Shown here in pieces: positions 49,254 to 59,457 of a DNA stretch of 64,000 nt (position 1 is its first letter; every line of letters starts with the position of its first letter). Origin of the DNA: Isoetes taiwanensis (taxonomy: Eukaryota; Streptophyta; Lycopodiopsida; Isoetales; Isoetaceae). The notes below the pieces were generated by a model. That model was not told the origin of the DNA and ran no database searches. It saw only the letters and a program-made list of their open reading frames with translations. The DNA lies in the NCBI GenBank assembly GCA_021234155.1, contig JAJEKV010000005.1, forward strand, positions 16,202,774 through 16,266,773. The letters are read 5' to 3'. Position numbers and translations under genes: made by a program.

Positions 49254-49873
49254 CATATGGGAAATCCCAAAACATTCGGTCTGCATGAAAATTATAAAAC
49301 CATGACTTTTGAGGACTAAATGATTACCCAATGTTCTCACATCTCAATATCACCTACAAGAGGTTCAAACGTGCAAACATCGACAATCAGCCATTAGATC
49401 GATATGAATTCTTATGTTAAGTTGCTTCTTCTCCTGTATTTTTGGTAATGGATCAATTCTTTATTGAAAGACACTTTAGTTTTGCTTCAAAAGAAATGCT
49501 CAAGCTTGTATCGAGTTGCATTGTCATGACATATTGCCCCTGTCTTCATACTTAATTGCTTGCATCCTTGGAACCAATCACTTATTATTTAGCTTAAGGT
49601 GTTGTCATCCAATACAAGATGATATGAAGACAAACAGTCCAGCATTCGAACCCCAGCATCAGTTGGATCAACCAGGGGAGACTGTGATTTCTGTTCGTAT
49701 ATGGTCAATTGCTTGAAGTTTCACCTCGCTTCCATTTCAAATTTTTGACATAAAATAAGGGGCAAAATTACTTTAATGTTCTTGCTTGAGCAGTATCATA
49801 ATTCAACTCGCCTGTTCAGTTCTTTGTCTATGGTGGGTAATTTGTCAGGATCAGTCAAATGTATGCAAAAGAT
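49254..49873. other. Downstream flank of PPR gene 1
   Basis: No gene seen. It probably includes the 3' UTR of the minus-strand PPR gene that ends at 49874. AT-rich, with no clear polyadenylation site picked. Confidence 0.4.
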
Positions 49874-51967
49874 TTAAGTGTAAACTGATGCCAGCATCTC
49901 TTGATCCTGCTCCTCGGGAAAGGATTTTGCCTGACATTTCTGATATAATATGCTCTCTAGCATTGAATCTTTACTTTTAAGGCCCAGGGCTTTAATTTTT
50001 TCCAAGATTTTTGTTTTGAAATCCATAATGCCAACTGTTGCATAAATATTTGACAGCAAAATGCACGCTGAAGCATTGGATGAGTCCAGCTCCATTATAT
50101 AATCAAAGACATCTTCTGCAAGATGCATATTACTATGAATCCTACAGGCACCAAGGAGGGACATTAACATCTCTACGGATGGTTTGAATGGCATCAACTG
50201 GATAAGTTCTTTAGCCTGACTCAGTTGACCTGCACGACCAAGGACATCTACCATACATGCGTAATGATCGATAGAAGGTGAAATACCATGTCGAGCCATT
50301 AGGTCAAAATAAATGCGTGCTTCATGCACAAGGTGTGCATGGCGACATGCAGTCAGAATGCCAATGAAGGTGATGCCATTTGGGTCCCAACCTTCCTGCT
50401 GCATCTGCCAAAACAGCTTGAAGGCCTCACTGGAGTTGCCATGCTGGGCATACGCAGTAATGATTGCATTCCAAGACACTACATCCCTGCCTGGCATCTT
50501 ATCAAACACATGTCGAGCATCTTCTATGCTTCCACATTTTGCGTACATGTCAAAAAGTGCACTTGCCACTAAAATGTTCGACTCACATCCTGCTTCATGA
50601 ATATCATGGTGGATAAGCTCTCCAATATTAAGAGTTGATATACCACTGCATGCACTCAGAACACCTACAAATGTGCCACTGTCTGGCATTATACCTTCCT
50701 GCCGCATCTGCCTATATACCTTCATAACCTGCCATGCATCCTTGCACTGGGCAAACCCTGCAATCATTGCATTCCATGAGATAATATCTCGTGCAGGCAT
50801 TCTGTCAAATGTTTGCCAAGCACCATCTATGTGCCAACATTTTGCATACATATCCACAAGTGCACTGCTCACAAAGTTATCTAAAGAAAATTTACAATGT
50901 AAGGCAACTGCATGCACTAACTTCCCCTGACCAAGAGCTGAGGCCGTGGCACATACACTTAAGACAGTGGATGAGGTAGATGCATTTATGCTTATCCCTT
51001 CCAGTTGCATTTGCCTGAAAAGCATTAAGGCCTCGTTCTCGTGCCCATTCTGAGCATAGCCTGTAACCATAGAATTCCATGATATGGCATCCCGTGCAGG
51101 CATCCTATCAAACACCTGGCAAGCATATTCTACTGCCTTGCACTTACAGTACATATCAAGAACAGTATTATTAAGATAGATATCTCTCATAAATCTGGCT
51201 TGTAATGTGCCAACATGACACCATTTCCCTTGGGCAAAAGATAAGGCATGAGTGCAAGCAGATAGAACATTGACAAAGGTGACCTCATTTGGCGCAATTC
51301 CCTCCTCTTGCATTTTCATAAAACAGTCCAGGGCTTCGTCACTATAGCCGTACTGTGCATAGCCTGTAACAATTGTGGTCCATGTAAATATATTTCTTTC
51401 TGGCATCCTGCCAAAGACTTGAAAAGCATCCTCAACACTTGCACATTTGATATAAACATCAACAAGAGCGCTGCCAATAATGACATCCTTATTACAACCT
51501 GTAACCAAAACCTGTGAATGGACCCATTTTCCCTTCTCCAATGCTGACAAGTCGGCACAAGCACTAAGAACTCCCACAAAGGTAACCCTATCTGGGCTAA
51601 CTCTGTCTAGCTGCATTTGAGTGAATAGCTGCAGTGCTTCCTTCCCATTGTTGTGTTTGGCATATCCTGCAATAAGCATGGTCCATGTGAAGACATTTCG
51701 TATGATCATCTTCTCAAAAACATTGTGTGCATCATTTAAGCATGCGCATGCCAAATACATCTTAATCAATGTATTGTACACAAACACCCTTGGAACAAAA
51801 GTAGTTTTTAAAATCAAAGCATGGACCTTCTTTCCGTTTCCAAGAGACTTCTCATTTATACAGTATTGTAAGAGAGATTCACAAGTATCAAAGCAGGCCT
51901 CTGGGTTATATCCCTCGAATCGGCCTCCCTTACTCTGTTGGTGTCCAGACTCATGCTCCCCTGGCAT
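49874..51967 (-). CDS. PLS-class pentatricopeptide repeat protein, E-type tail, no DYW (PPR 1)
   Basis: An uninterrupted single exon of about 697 residues. After a ~40-residue leader come five PLS blocks, each with a W-x-x-x-I-x-G-Y-A-Q type S motif: FTWTMLIAGYAKHNNGKEAL, FTWTTIVTGYAQYGYSDEAL, ISWNSMVTGYAQNGHENEAL, ISWNAMIAGFAQCKDAWQVM and VSWNAIITAYAQHGNSSEAF. The L motifs have the usual LVDMYAKC core. The end has HYACMVDVLGRAGQ and LMSLLGACRIHSNM, the E1/E2 region, then a divergent tail of about 35 residues with no HxE...CxxC deaminase domain. Such proteins bind organellar RNA by repeat code and take part in C-to-U editing or other processing with a partner supplying catalysis; that is family knowledge. 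The start is placed at the first ATG. The frame is open 12 bases further to a GTG, with a TAG just before it, unless an upstream exon joins at the AG there. Target organelle is not clear from the leader. Confidence 0.93.
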   Translation of the reverse strand: MPGEHESGHQQSKGGRFEGYNPEACFDTCESLLQYCINEKSLGNGKKVHALILKTTFVPRVFVYNTLIKMYLACACLNDAHNVFEKMIIRNVFTWTMLIAGYAKHNNGKEALQLFTQMQLDRVSPDRVTFVGVLSACADLSALEKGKWVHSQVLVTGCNKDVIIGSALVDVYIKCASVEDAFQVFGRMPERNIFTWTTIVTGYAQYGYSDEALDCFMKMQEEGIAPNEVTFVNVLSACTHALSFAQGKWCHVGTLQARFMRDIYLNNTVLDMYCKCKAVEYACQVFDRMPARDAISWNSMVTGYAQNGHENEALMLFRQMQLEGISINASTSSTVLSVCATASALGQGKLVHAVALHCKFSLDNFVSSALVDMYAKCWHIDGAWQTFDRMPARDIISWNAMIAGFAQCKDAWQVMKVYRQMRQEGIMPDSGTFVGVLSACSGISTLNIGELIHHDIHEAGCESNILVASALFDMYAKCGSIEDARHVFDKMPGRDVVSWNAIITAYAQHGNSSEAFKLFWQMQQEGWDPNGITFIGILTACRHAHLVHEARIYFDLMARHGISPSIDHYACMVDVLGRAGQLSQAKELIQLMPFKPSVEMLMSLLGACRIHSNMHLAEDVFDYIMELDSSNASACILLSNIYATVGIMDFKTKILEKIKALGLKSKDSMLESILYQKCQAKSFPEEQDQEMLASVYT

Positions 51968-52222
51968 AGCAAGGCTCACCTATATCACACAATTTGTTTA
52001 GTAGTCACTCCAATTACATTATCTAATAAAAAAAGAACTAATTCTAGTTTAATCCAGTGAGCAAATGTAACCTTGGTGCTAGTCTAAATTCTGTAATGCC
52101 CATCTTTTTTCACTGCAACCAAGCATGATGCGGCCGACATGACAAGTTTCCCATGTTTCTAAATGGCATTGGGAAAGTGCTTACAATAATAAAGAAAATA
52201 TGGGGATGAAGGCAATCCTCTT
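51968..52222. other. Spacer between the two PPR genes
   Basis: 255 bp between PPR 2's stop and PPR 1's ATG, both on minus. It is short enough for overlapping 3' UTR and promoter, or for read-through transcription. No motif is strong enough to call a promoter. Confidence 0.5.
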
Positions 52223-54583
52223 TTAAAGGATTATAAAATCTTCCCCCGTTTGCCAGCATATTATTTCTTGACCCCTGCATGCTTTGTCCTGGTTCGAAGC
52301 ACATGCATTACTTATAACAGAGGCATTCAAAATATTGCTAATCTCAATCCAAGTATGCACATTTTCACCACCTGCTTTGCTCCCTTCTGTTTGTTTTCTA
52401 GTTTCTAACGCAGTGTTCCAGTTCCCAGCCCCAGCATATATATTTGATAGCAGCACAAGACCCACAGTATTTGATGGCTCCAACCTGAGAATGTGCTTTG
52501 TTATATCTTCCCCTAGGTCTACAAAATTATGAATTCTACATGAATTGAGAAGGGATATCCACAACCCCACACTAGGTTCATATGGCATTATTTTTATTAG
52601 TTTTTCTGCTTCAAAAAATTGCCCCGCCCGACCAAGAAGGTCAACCATGCAGGCATAATGATGCATTGAAGGCTCAATTTTATGCTTGCAGATCATTGAA
52701 TTGAAGACTTGACAACCTTCCTCCAACAAACATGCATGGTTGCAGGAAGATAAAACCGAAATAAAGGTAATATCATTAGGCTTTACATCCAAATCCTCCA
52801 TCTGCAAAAGCAGATCTAGGACCTCCTTTGCATGACCATTCTGGCAATATCCTGAAATCATTGTATTCCATGATATGAGATCCCTGTCGGGCATCATCTT
52901 AAACACTTTGAAAGATTCCTCTAAGTTGCCACACTTGGCATACACATCAACTAGAGCAGTGGCAATAAGGACATTTGTTTCAAACTGATCTCTTAAAATT
53001 TCACTATGGATATGCATTGCCAGTTTTAAACACCCCACCACACTGCAAGCATGCAAAGTGCTTAAGAAAGTACCCTCATTTGGTTTTATATCCTCCTGCA
53101 GCATGCATAGAAAAAGCGTAAGGGCATTATCTTGGTTGCCATTAAATATACTTCCAGCAATTAATGCATTCCATGCTACAACATCCCATGTAGGCATCCT
53201 ACAAAATACTTCTTCAGCATCATGCATGCATCCACACTTCGCATACATGTCGACCAATGTGGCTCCAATATATATTTCTGATGTGCATCCAGATATCAGG
53301 ACAAATGCATGGATACGTTTCCCCTCTTCGGGAATTAGTACAGTGGCACAAGTACATAAGATAGCAAGCAAAGTGACTGTATCTGGCTTTGCATCTGCCA
53401 GTTCCATTAACCTGAAGAGTCTCAAAGCCTCTTCATGGTCCCCACACTCAGCATGCACTGCAATAACTGCAGTCCAACTAACAGACGAGGGTATTGAGGT
53501 CCTATCCAATATGAAACACGCACATTTTAGGCACCCACATTTAATATACATATCAACAAGTGAATTCCCAACGAGTTCATCCAACAAAAGTCCAGCTCTC
53601 AGAATTTTCGCATGGACATACTTCCCATTCCCCAATTTGGCTAATTCAGCAGATGCACCAAGAATGCTCATTAGGGTACTTTTATTTGGAAGGACATTTT
53701 CTAGTTGCATCTGCCAAAAAAGATTGAAAGCCCCTTTATTGTCATTGTTGTGGAAGATCATCACATTCCAGCATACAGCATCTCTGGTGGGTAACCTATC
53801 AAATTGCTGCTCGGCCATTTTCAAACTACAGCACTTAGCATACATGTCAATCAAAGTACTCCCAATAAAATGATCAGTCGATAACTCAGATTTGAGCACA
53901 TCAGCATGGAACTTTTTGCCGTGCCCCAAAATAACTGCATCACTACAGACAGACAAAATGCTTACAAAAGTTATCTTGTTTGGTGTTACGCCCTCTACTT
54001 GCATCTTGCTAAAAAGTGTGAGAGCTCCCTTAACTTCCATAGATTGGATATATCCTGCAACCACTGTATTCCATGACACAATGTCCCGTGTAGGCATCGA
54101 GTCAAAAATTTGCAGCCCATCCTTACTGTAACCGGATTTTGCATACATGTCCACAAGTGCATTATTGACAAAGACATGATCATGGTATCCAGCCAATAAT
54201 GCACTGGCATGGATCCGTTTCCCCTGTTCTAGTGCAGCTGCTGTTGTACAGGAGCTTAGAATGATAACGTGAGTAACAGCATTTGGTTCTGTTCCTTCAC
54301 TTTTCATTTTATCAAACAAAAAAATTGCCTCCTTATCATCATCATACTTCACGTACCCGCCAATCACTATTGACCATGTAAAAACATTCTTGAAAATCAT
54401 TTTCTCAAACAATTCCCGGGCATCTGTTATGCTTCCAAACTCCAAATAAACATTAATAATGGTGTTGTATTGATAGATACTTGGCTTACGTACATTCTTT
54501 AATATGTAAGCATGAGTAACTCTTGCTTGAGCAACGGTATTGCAACTCCGCAATAGATCAACAGCAGCCACTTTGGCTTGCAT
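52223..54583 (-). CDS. PLS-class pentatricopeptide repeat protein, E-type tail, no DYW (PPR 2)
   Basis: A single open exon of 786 residues. Six PLS blocks are visible by their S motifs: FTWSIVIGGYVKYDDDKEAI, VSWNTVVAGYIQSMEVKGAL, a shortened VCWNVMIFHNNDNKGAF, VSWTAVIAVHAECGDHEEAL, VAWNALIAGSIFNGNQDNAL and ISWNTMISGYCQNGHAKEVL. The end has HYACMVDLLGRAGQ and LWISLLNSCRIHNFVDLGED, then NTVGLVLLSNIYAGAGNW (E1/E2). A degenerate E+-like TWIEISNILNASV precedes a ~35-residue unrelated tail. No DYW deaminase. The third block is missing residues against the normal S motif. In-frame TAG 15 bases before the ATG supports the start. Gene order, length and shared features (FEKMI.KNVFTW in the first block of both) suggest a tandem duplicate of PPR 1, now well diverged. 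The likely role is organellar RNA processing or editing with a partner in trans. The 271-residue plus frame inside it (53058-53873) is a shadow. Confidence 0.94.
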   Translation of the reverse strand: MQAKVAAVDLLRSCNTVAQARVTHAYILKNVRKPSIYQYNTIINVYLEFGSITDARELFEKMIFKNVFTWSIVIGGYVKYDDDKEAIFLFDKMKSEGTEPNAVTHVIILSSCTTAAALEQGKRIHASALLAGYHDHVFVNNALVDMYAKSGYSKDGLQIFDSMPTRDIVSWNTVVAGYIQSMEVKGALTLFSKMQVEGVTPNKITFVSILSVCSDAVILGHGKKFHADVLKSELSTDHFIGSTLIDMYAKCCSLKMAEQQFDRLPTRDAVCWNVMIFHNNDNKGAFNLFWQMQLENVLPNKSTLMSILGASAELAKLGNGKYVHAKILRAGLLLDELVGNSLVDMYIKCGCLKCACFILDRTSIPSSVSWTAVIAVHAECGDHEEALRLFRLMELADAKPDTVTLLAILCTCATVLIPEEGKRIHAFVLISGCTSEIYIGATLVDMYAKCGCMHDAEEVFCRMPTWDVVAWNALIAGSIFNGNQDNALTLFLCMLQEDIKPNEGTFLSTLHACSVVGCLKLAMHIHSEILRDQFETNVLIATALVDVYAKCGNLEESFKVFKMMPDRDLISWNTMISGYCQNGHAKEVLDLLLQMEDLDVKPNDITFISVLSSCNHACLLEEGCQVFNSMICKHKIEPSMHHYACMVDLLGRAGQFFEAEKLIKIMPYEPSVGLWISLLNSCRIHNFVDLGEDITKHILRLEPSNTVGLVLLSNIYAGAGNWNTALETRKQTEGSKAGGENVHTWIEISNILNASVISNACASNQDKACRGQEIICWQTGEDFIIL

Positions 54584-54584
54584 T

Positions 54585-54593
54585 TTACAACAT
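54585..54593 (-). promoter_or_regulatory. Minimal upstream ORF (Met-Leu-stop) before PPR 2
   Basis: The minus strand reads ATG TTG TAA, then a single A, then the PPR 2 ATG. If the leader is unspliced here, a scanning ribosome meets a two-codon uORF whose stop lies one base before the main start. The uORF is in another frame. Function is inferred. Confidence 0.6.
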
Positions 54594-56728
54594 ATCTACT
54601 CTCAGGAATATGTTGCTTGAAATTTTATGCATCATACTGATCGTATAATTGATGAAGCTTGCAGGCAAGGTTTTACCATAAACTGATGTCATTAGAATAG
54701 TGTTGTGAAGAGAGCATACCCACCTTATTAAATCTCTGTTCTTGGAGGTGAAAATGGTTGCGAGAAAGCTTCCGACTTAGATATTTTATCAACATCCTAA
54801 CTCTGCAGTTAACAATAAAGGTTGATGTCAGTCCCAAAAAAGCGGCCTAGCCCTTTGAAGATGGTACTCGTATGTTCTAGCTGTAATCATGCAAATTATA
54901 CTTATGCTTATCCCTTGGAATCAAATTGGAATCACATGTTTCTGCCGAAATCATAAAGAAATTTATAGACAAGTTCGAAATCTCTTAGTAGAGGTGTTAG
55001 GAAAGATATAAATTGGACATGTTTGTTGTAGAAAGATCTCCATTTTAGCTCACCTCTTCTCCTAAATTAGGTCTCTTGCGTCGTCAGCTTATCACTTCGT
55101 AACCCAACCTGGCGCACATGCTGCAGCAAGCTTCCACAGGAGCTTCTCTCTTCCATACCTTTTTACCCGGTTCTATTACCCTCTGTCTCACACGGAAAAC
55201 CCAGTATTCCATGACGAAGAAGACGAAGGTGATGAACCGAGCAAAGAGCAGCTAAGCAGTCATCGGAACAATGCAAATGCAAATCACCAGAAAAAAGTAG
55301 CAAATGTTGGTTCTACAAGTGAATTGACAATAGGTATGTTGGTTCTACAAGTGAATTTTTGTTATCCGGTCGAAATTTGGAAGCTTCTTTAGCCGCAGTT
55401 GCCTCCAGGTGGCTTTCGGGAGGTGTCTTAAAATATTTTGTTTGTACAGGCGTCCGGCCGACATGCCTTTGTCCGTGAGAACGCTTCACAACTTTCAAAA
55501 CCTGCATTTTAATTAGAAAGCAAAATGGTTCTATATTTGTGCGTCACATTGATAGAGGAAGTATGAGCTCCTACATTCTTTATGCATAAGTAGTGAAACG
55601 GGTCAAGAATAAACTCTATACTATTGTTTAGGTTGTTACTTTGGGACTCTCAAAACCTTTGGAAAGCTATAGCAACAAATGTATCCTTCCACCCAATTGA
55701 TGCAAAACCATACGGTAGTAAATAAGCAACATAAGCATGGAAATGAAACGATTGAATTTTTAAGATAACAGAGATCGATTTTCCCATCAAGGAAGCGGCT
55801 TATTATTAATTCGACAAGCGAGAAGGGGAGTAAGAGATCAAGGAATATGGACATGGCATAGTGCATCTCAACTTCTATCAGTAGGGCATGAACTACAATT
55901 AGATGGCAAGGATGAGGTCTACCTACGACATACACCTTGGTTGCATGGGGCGGCTCACCGGGTCCAAGGTCTGCTTCCGGAAATCATCGAGCATCAAGAA
56001 CGAGAAACACGATCCGCGAGCAACCATTTGACTAACTCGCGCATCTAGCTCTCCCACCGATGCGGTTAGCCCCAAAAACCAGCCTGGGTTAGCCGGTTTG
56101 AGATGGATGCTCAAGAACAACGGTGTATGAATTTACTCTATAAAGTTTTAGCAGTCATTGGCATGCGTGGGGCAACCAAAAATGTTATTACCATTTGATC
56201 AAAATACCTAGGTGTATTTTTGGGATTATTACAAACAGAGGGCATATTTAGATTTCCACATAAGACTAGATGAATAGAAACGTAGCTATGTTTGTAAAGT
56301 TTGATTGCCCTTTATTATTCGAGGAATACAATTACCAAAGAAAATATTGGACGCATTCAGAAATTCAATACAATCACCCAAATTCAATACATGCTCATAG
56401 AAATTCTCCATTTACTCATGAACAATAAGATTCATTGAATGATTGTGGTTTTGTATGTAAAACGGTAAAAATGTAGCACGCCGACAAACACGGGCATCCA
56501 TACACTATATGTCTGTTTGCCACAAGCCCAAACAGCTGGTAAAAGCCTCCCAACATTTACAGCGCAGCAGTGTCTTCTCACCTATAAATGTCCATGTTAC
56601 AAAAGCTGAAATGACTATTTCAAATCTTTATAATTTTTCTTGACAGTGAACTGTTGAGCATTTGGTGAAAAAGCAATATTTATAGCAAACAAATTACCAT
56701 CTCTTTCCAGGAGCTCATTCATTCATGT
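54594..56728. other. Upstream region of PPR 2 and intergenic DNA
   Basis: About 2.1 kb without a supported gene. It should contain the PPR 2 promoter and 5' UTR; a pyrimidine-rich patch lies at 55060-55200. The direct repeat ttggttctacaagtgaatt occurs at 55306 and 55338. A minus frame at 55923-56120 has no recognised domain. Confidence 0.4.
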
Positions 56729-59457
56729 TTATGCCACATTTCTGCCAAAACAGCATTCTGCAACCAGATTGCCATGCCTTCTGCAGTTATAGCAAGTATA
56801 GTTTTTTGATGGCATCTCTTCAATCCTAGCTCTATTCAACAGCTTGTCAATTCAAATTCAAAAACAACAAACATGGCTACTGCCAGTCTTGGACCCGATG
56901 CACAACCTTGATTATGGGGGCGCTTTTGCGTCTGTTGAATTACATTCAACTATGTGTTCCCTCGCACCCTCCTTTACATGTATAATAAAGATGTGGGATA
57001 AGATTAGGCACAAATGGAAGAAAGCCTCCTGAAAAGGCAGTTGTCACCAGAAGATGACATTGATAACGTATTAATGAAGGATCCAGTCAGACGTTATTAA
57101 GGTGAATATCCTTGTTGGTGGTCCAGTTTTAGCTGTCATATTGAGCGTGCATTGGCTTGCATAGTAACAAGGATATCCGTCTCTGCAACCACACTTTACC
57201 ATTAGAAAAATTAGAAAGCATTATGTTTATATGATATATATATTAGCTTGAGAACATAACCAACTCACTAGGCACTAGGTCCTCATTTTAACTTTCATTT
57301 ACCAGAACTGTGTCTGTGCCTGGAGAACTTCTGCCACTATGAATTTTCTGATCAGGTTACGTCAGGCATCTTTTTTCTGTAATGTACAGATGCATGTTTT
57401 CTGAAGATACAAGTTAGGAACATGCCCAAGCTTCAATTTGAAATCATATAGGAGTCCATATACCACCATCTGCACTTCCAACTGTTTTCTTTTGGTTGGC
57501 CAGATAGGGGAGTCACATACCATCTGCATGCACCTGCTAATTTCTTCTGTTATTGACAGCATCTTTCTGCTGCCACCTCAAGTCAAAGGGTGCATAGAGA
57601 ATATTTCATCTCCCTACGTCATCGACAATCTTATAGGGTAACAGTCTGCAACAAATGATGGCGGGCGATACACATAAATGACAGAATTTTGTCGTTCATT
57701 TGCCGCCCGGCCTGGGAACCCTATGTAACAGTCAGTGGCCTCCACTGAAAATATTGGGAATGTGACTATATCCTTGGTGTCCAGCAACTTCATACATGTT
57801 GCTGGATTGTCGATGCTTGTTGCTTGGCGCAGCAAACTGTCGACTTGTTCTGTTGTGCTTGCCTAAAGAAAACGCATGTTCAGAAACTTGTGCTTGCTTG
57901 CACTGAAACAAACATACTGTTAAATAATTCTACATAAATAAATGCACCTTACTATTCCCCTCATTATCCACGGCCTTCAAACAGCGAACCGTCTGAGGAT
58001 AAAGAAACGCTTTAAGCATTCCTTTCTGCGCATAGATTCAATGCTTCCGTCAGTCAGGATACAAGAGCACACCAAATCGCCCAGGAACTACCTTTTTGAC
58101 GTGGTTGATTTTCTGCCACTAAGAATGGATATGTTTGAGTTAACGCGCCCCCTTTGTTCTGCTGGCACTACGTTTTCATTAGCCTGAGGCTTTCAAATTC
58201 CTGCTTACATCAATAACCCGCGCCAGCCTGAGCAATTTCAGGTACGTTTTCATCTGAAGTAGCACTGATTTAGCTATGTGCTTCTAGATGATCCTCCCGG
58301 TGTCCAGTCTCCAAATTTCACACAAGCTGTCCACAACATGCCTTTCTGGATCCTCATGATAGGCCTGCTTGGTGCTGTTAGGATACTTGTAGTGTTGAAG
58401 CATCTGAATAGAAGCCATAACAGTTCATATCCTCACTATTGGGGGTGGCTTAAAGAGTCATTCTCATCCTCAAAGCGAACCTCATCATCCATAAAATGGT
58501 CTGGTTGTTGGTTTGAAAAAGGAACTAGACTGTTCGTATTACCTTTTGTCGGTGCCGGGTGCTTTATAATGTCGCTTTGTGATCTAGCAACTTGACTTTC
58601 ACTAGCCCCTTCAAAGAAACACCAAATAACATTCAAAATCCAGTTTAATGGACACACACAAATTCTCCTCTCACAAAGTTCTTGTATAGGAAATCCCGTT
58701 ACAAGGGAACTCAAGGCTAATAAGTGGTTCACTCATGCTGGGGGCATTAAACAAACGAAGAAATTATCAATGCGACGGTGGGAAAACCAGATCTAATTAG
58801 GAAAAAGAGACCAGCTGAACATTGCAAAGCAAATATGCATGGCTTGCTCAGGATTGCATAGACCTTCATTGCTTTCAGGTCTTCACTGCTCACATAATTC
58901 ATTGTGTCTGGCACCAACTCAAACAAACGGTAAAAAACACTATATACATCTTGGCCCATGCTACCAAAAACTACGTTTAAATGTGTGACGAAAAGGAAGC
59001 ATTATGCAACTATAAAACCTTATGTCTGCCACACTTTGAAGTCAAAAAAGGAATCTGCGGAGAACACATGCATCAAGCTAGCAATTCAGGCAAGTTGTGT
59101 CAATAGTGTAGTTGCTCCACGAGAGCAGACCGAGGTGCAAAGTGCTGCTAAAATAGGTATCATATCTTTCACCTTCGTATGGAGAACTGCGTCGCACGAT
59201 CTGATGTTCGTCGTGACTGGCTATATACCTTTGCAGAAATTTAACATTGGCTCCTAAAGGATTGCTGCATGTGCCTAGGAACATACTCACATCATCTCAT
59301 TCTTCTTTTCATATTTTCTAAAGCATGCGGGACAACATTCAACATAGGAATATACCTTTGAAATATCTGCAACCAACCCAGCACACGTTCCATTATCGCT
59401 TCCTTTGCTAGCATGCACATTATTTGCACTCTCGAGGATGGAGTCTGTAGTTGCCAT
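56729..59457 (-). CDS. Unidentified multi-exon gene ending in a degenerate CCHC zinc knuckle
   Basis: Several minus-strand patches have protein-like composition and splice signals at their edges. A possible start, MATTDSILESANNVHASKG, lies at 59457 and its exon ends ADISK before gtatat (59356). IPFLTSKCGRHK is flanked by ctccgcag and gttttat (about 59048-59013). GQDVYSVFYRLFELVPDTMN runs from about 58958 to a gtctat donor. An acidic stretch SQSDIIKHPAPTKGN...FMDDEVRFEDEND lies at about 58620-58450. KGMLKAFLYPQTVRCLKAVD (about 58020-57945) ends at gtgcat. A clean exon from 57868 reads EQVDSLLRQATSIDNPATCM and EATDCYIGFPGRAANERQNS. EEISRCMQMVCDSPIWPTKR lies at about 57560-57470. The last patch, LLNRARIEEMPSKNY then CYNCRRHGNLVAEC, stops at 56729. 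Phases do not join everywhere, and one homopolymer shift (58441-58445) is suspected. I do not recognise the family. It may be a real gene with unseen small exons, or an early pseudogene. Confidence 0.4.
56753..56794 (-). other. Zinc-knuckle-like motif with Asn in place of His
   Basis: CYNCRRHGNLVAEC has the C-x2-C-x9-C spacing of a CCHC knuckle, with N at the usual His position (an AAT codon). A nearby His two residues earlier may or may not substitute. It sits 7 residues before the stop. Confidence 0.6.

Noticed and set aside
49630..49670. Possible tRNA T-arm (ggttcgaat on minus)
   Set aside because: No complementary T stem, anticodon arm or acceptor stem can be formed around it.
53058..53873. 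271-residue plus frame
   Set aside because: Antisense to the PPR 2 repeats. The minus frame has the real PPR motifs.
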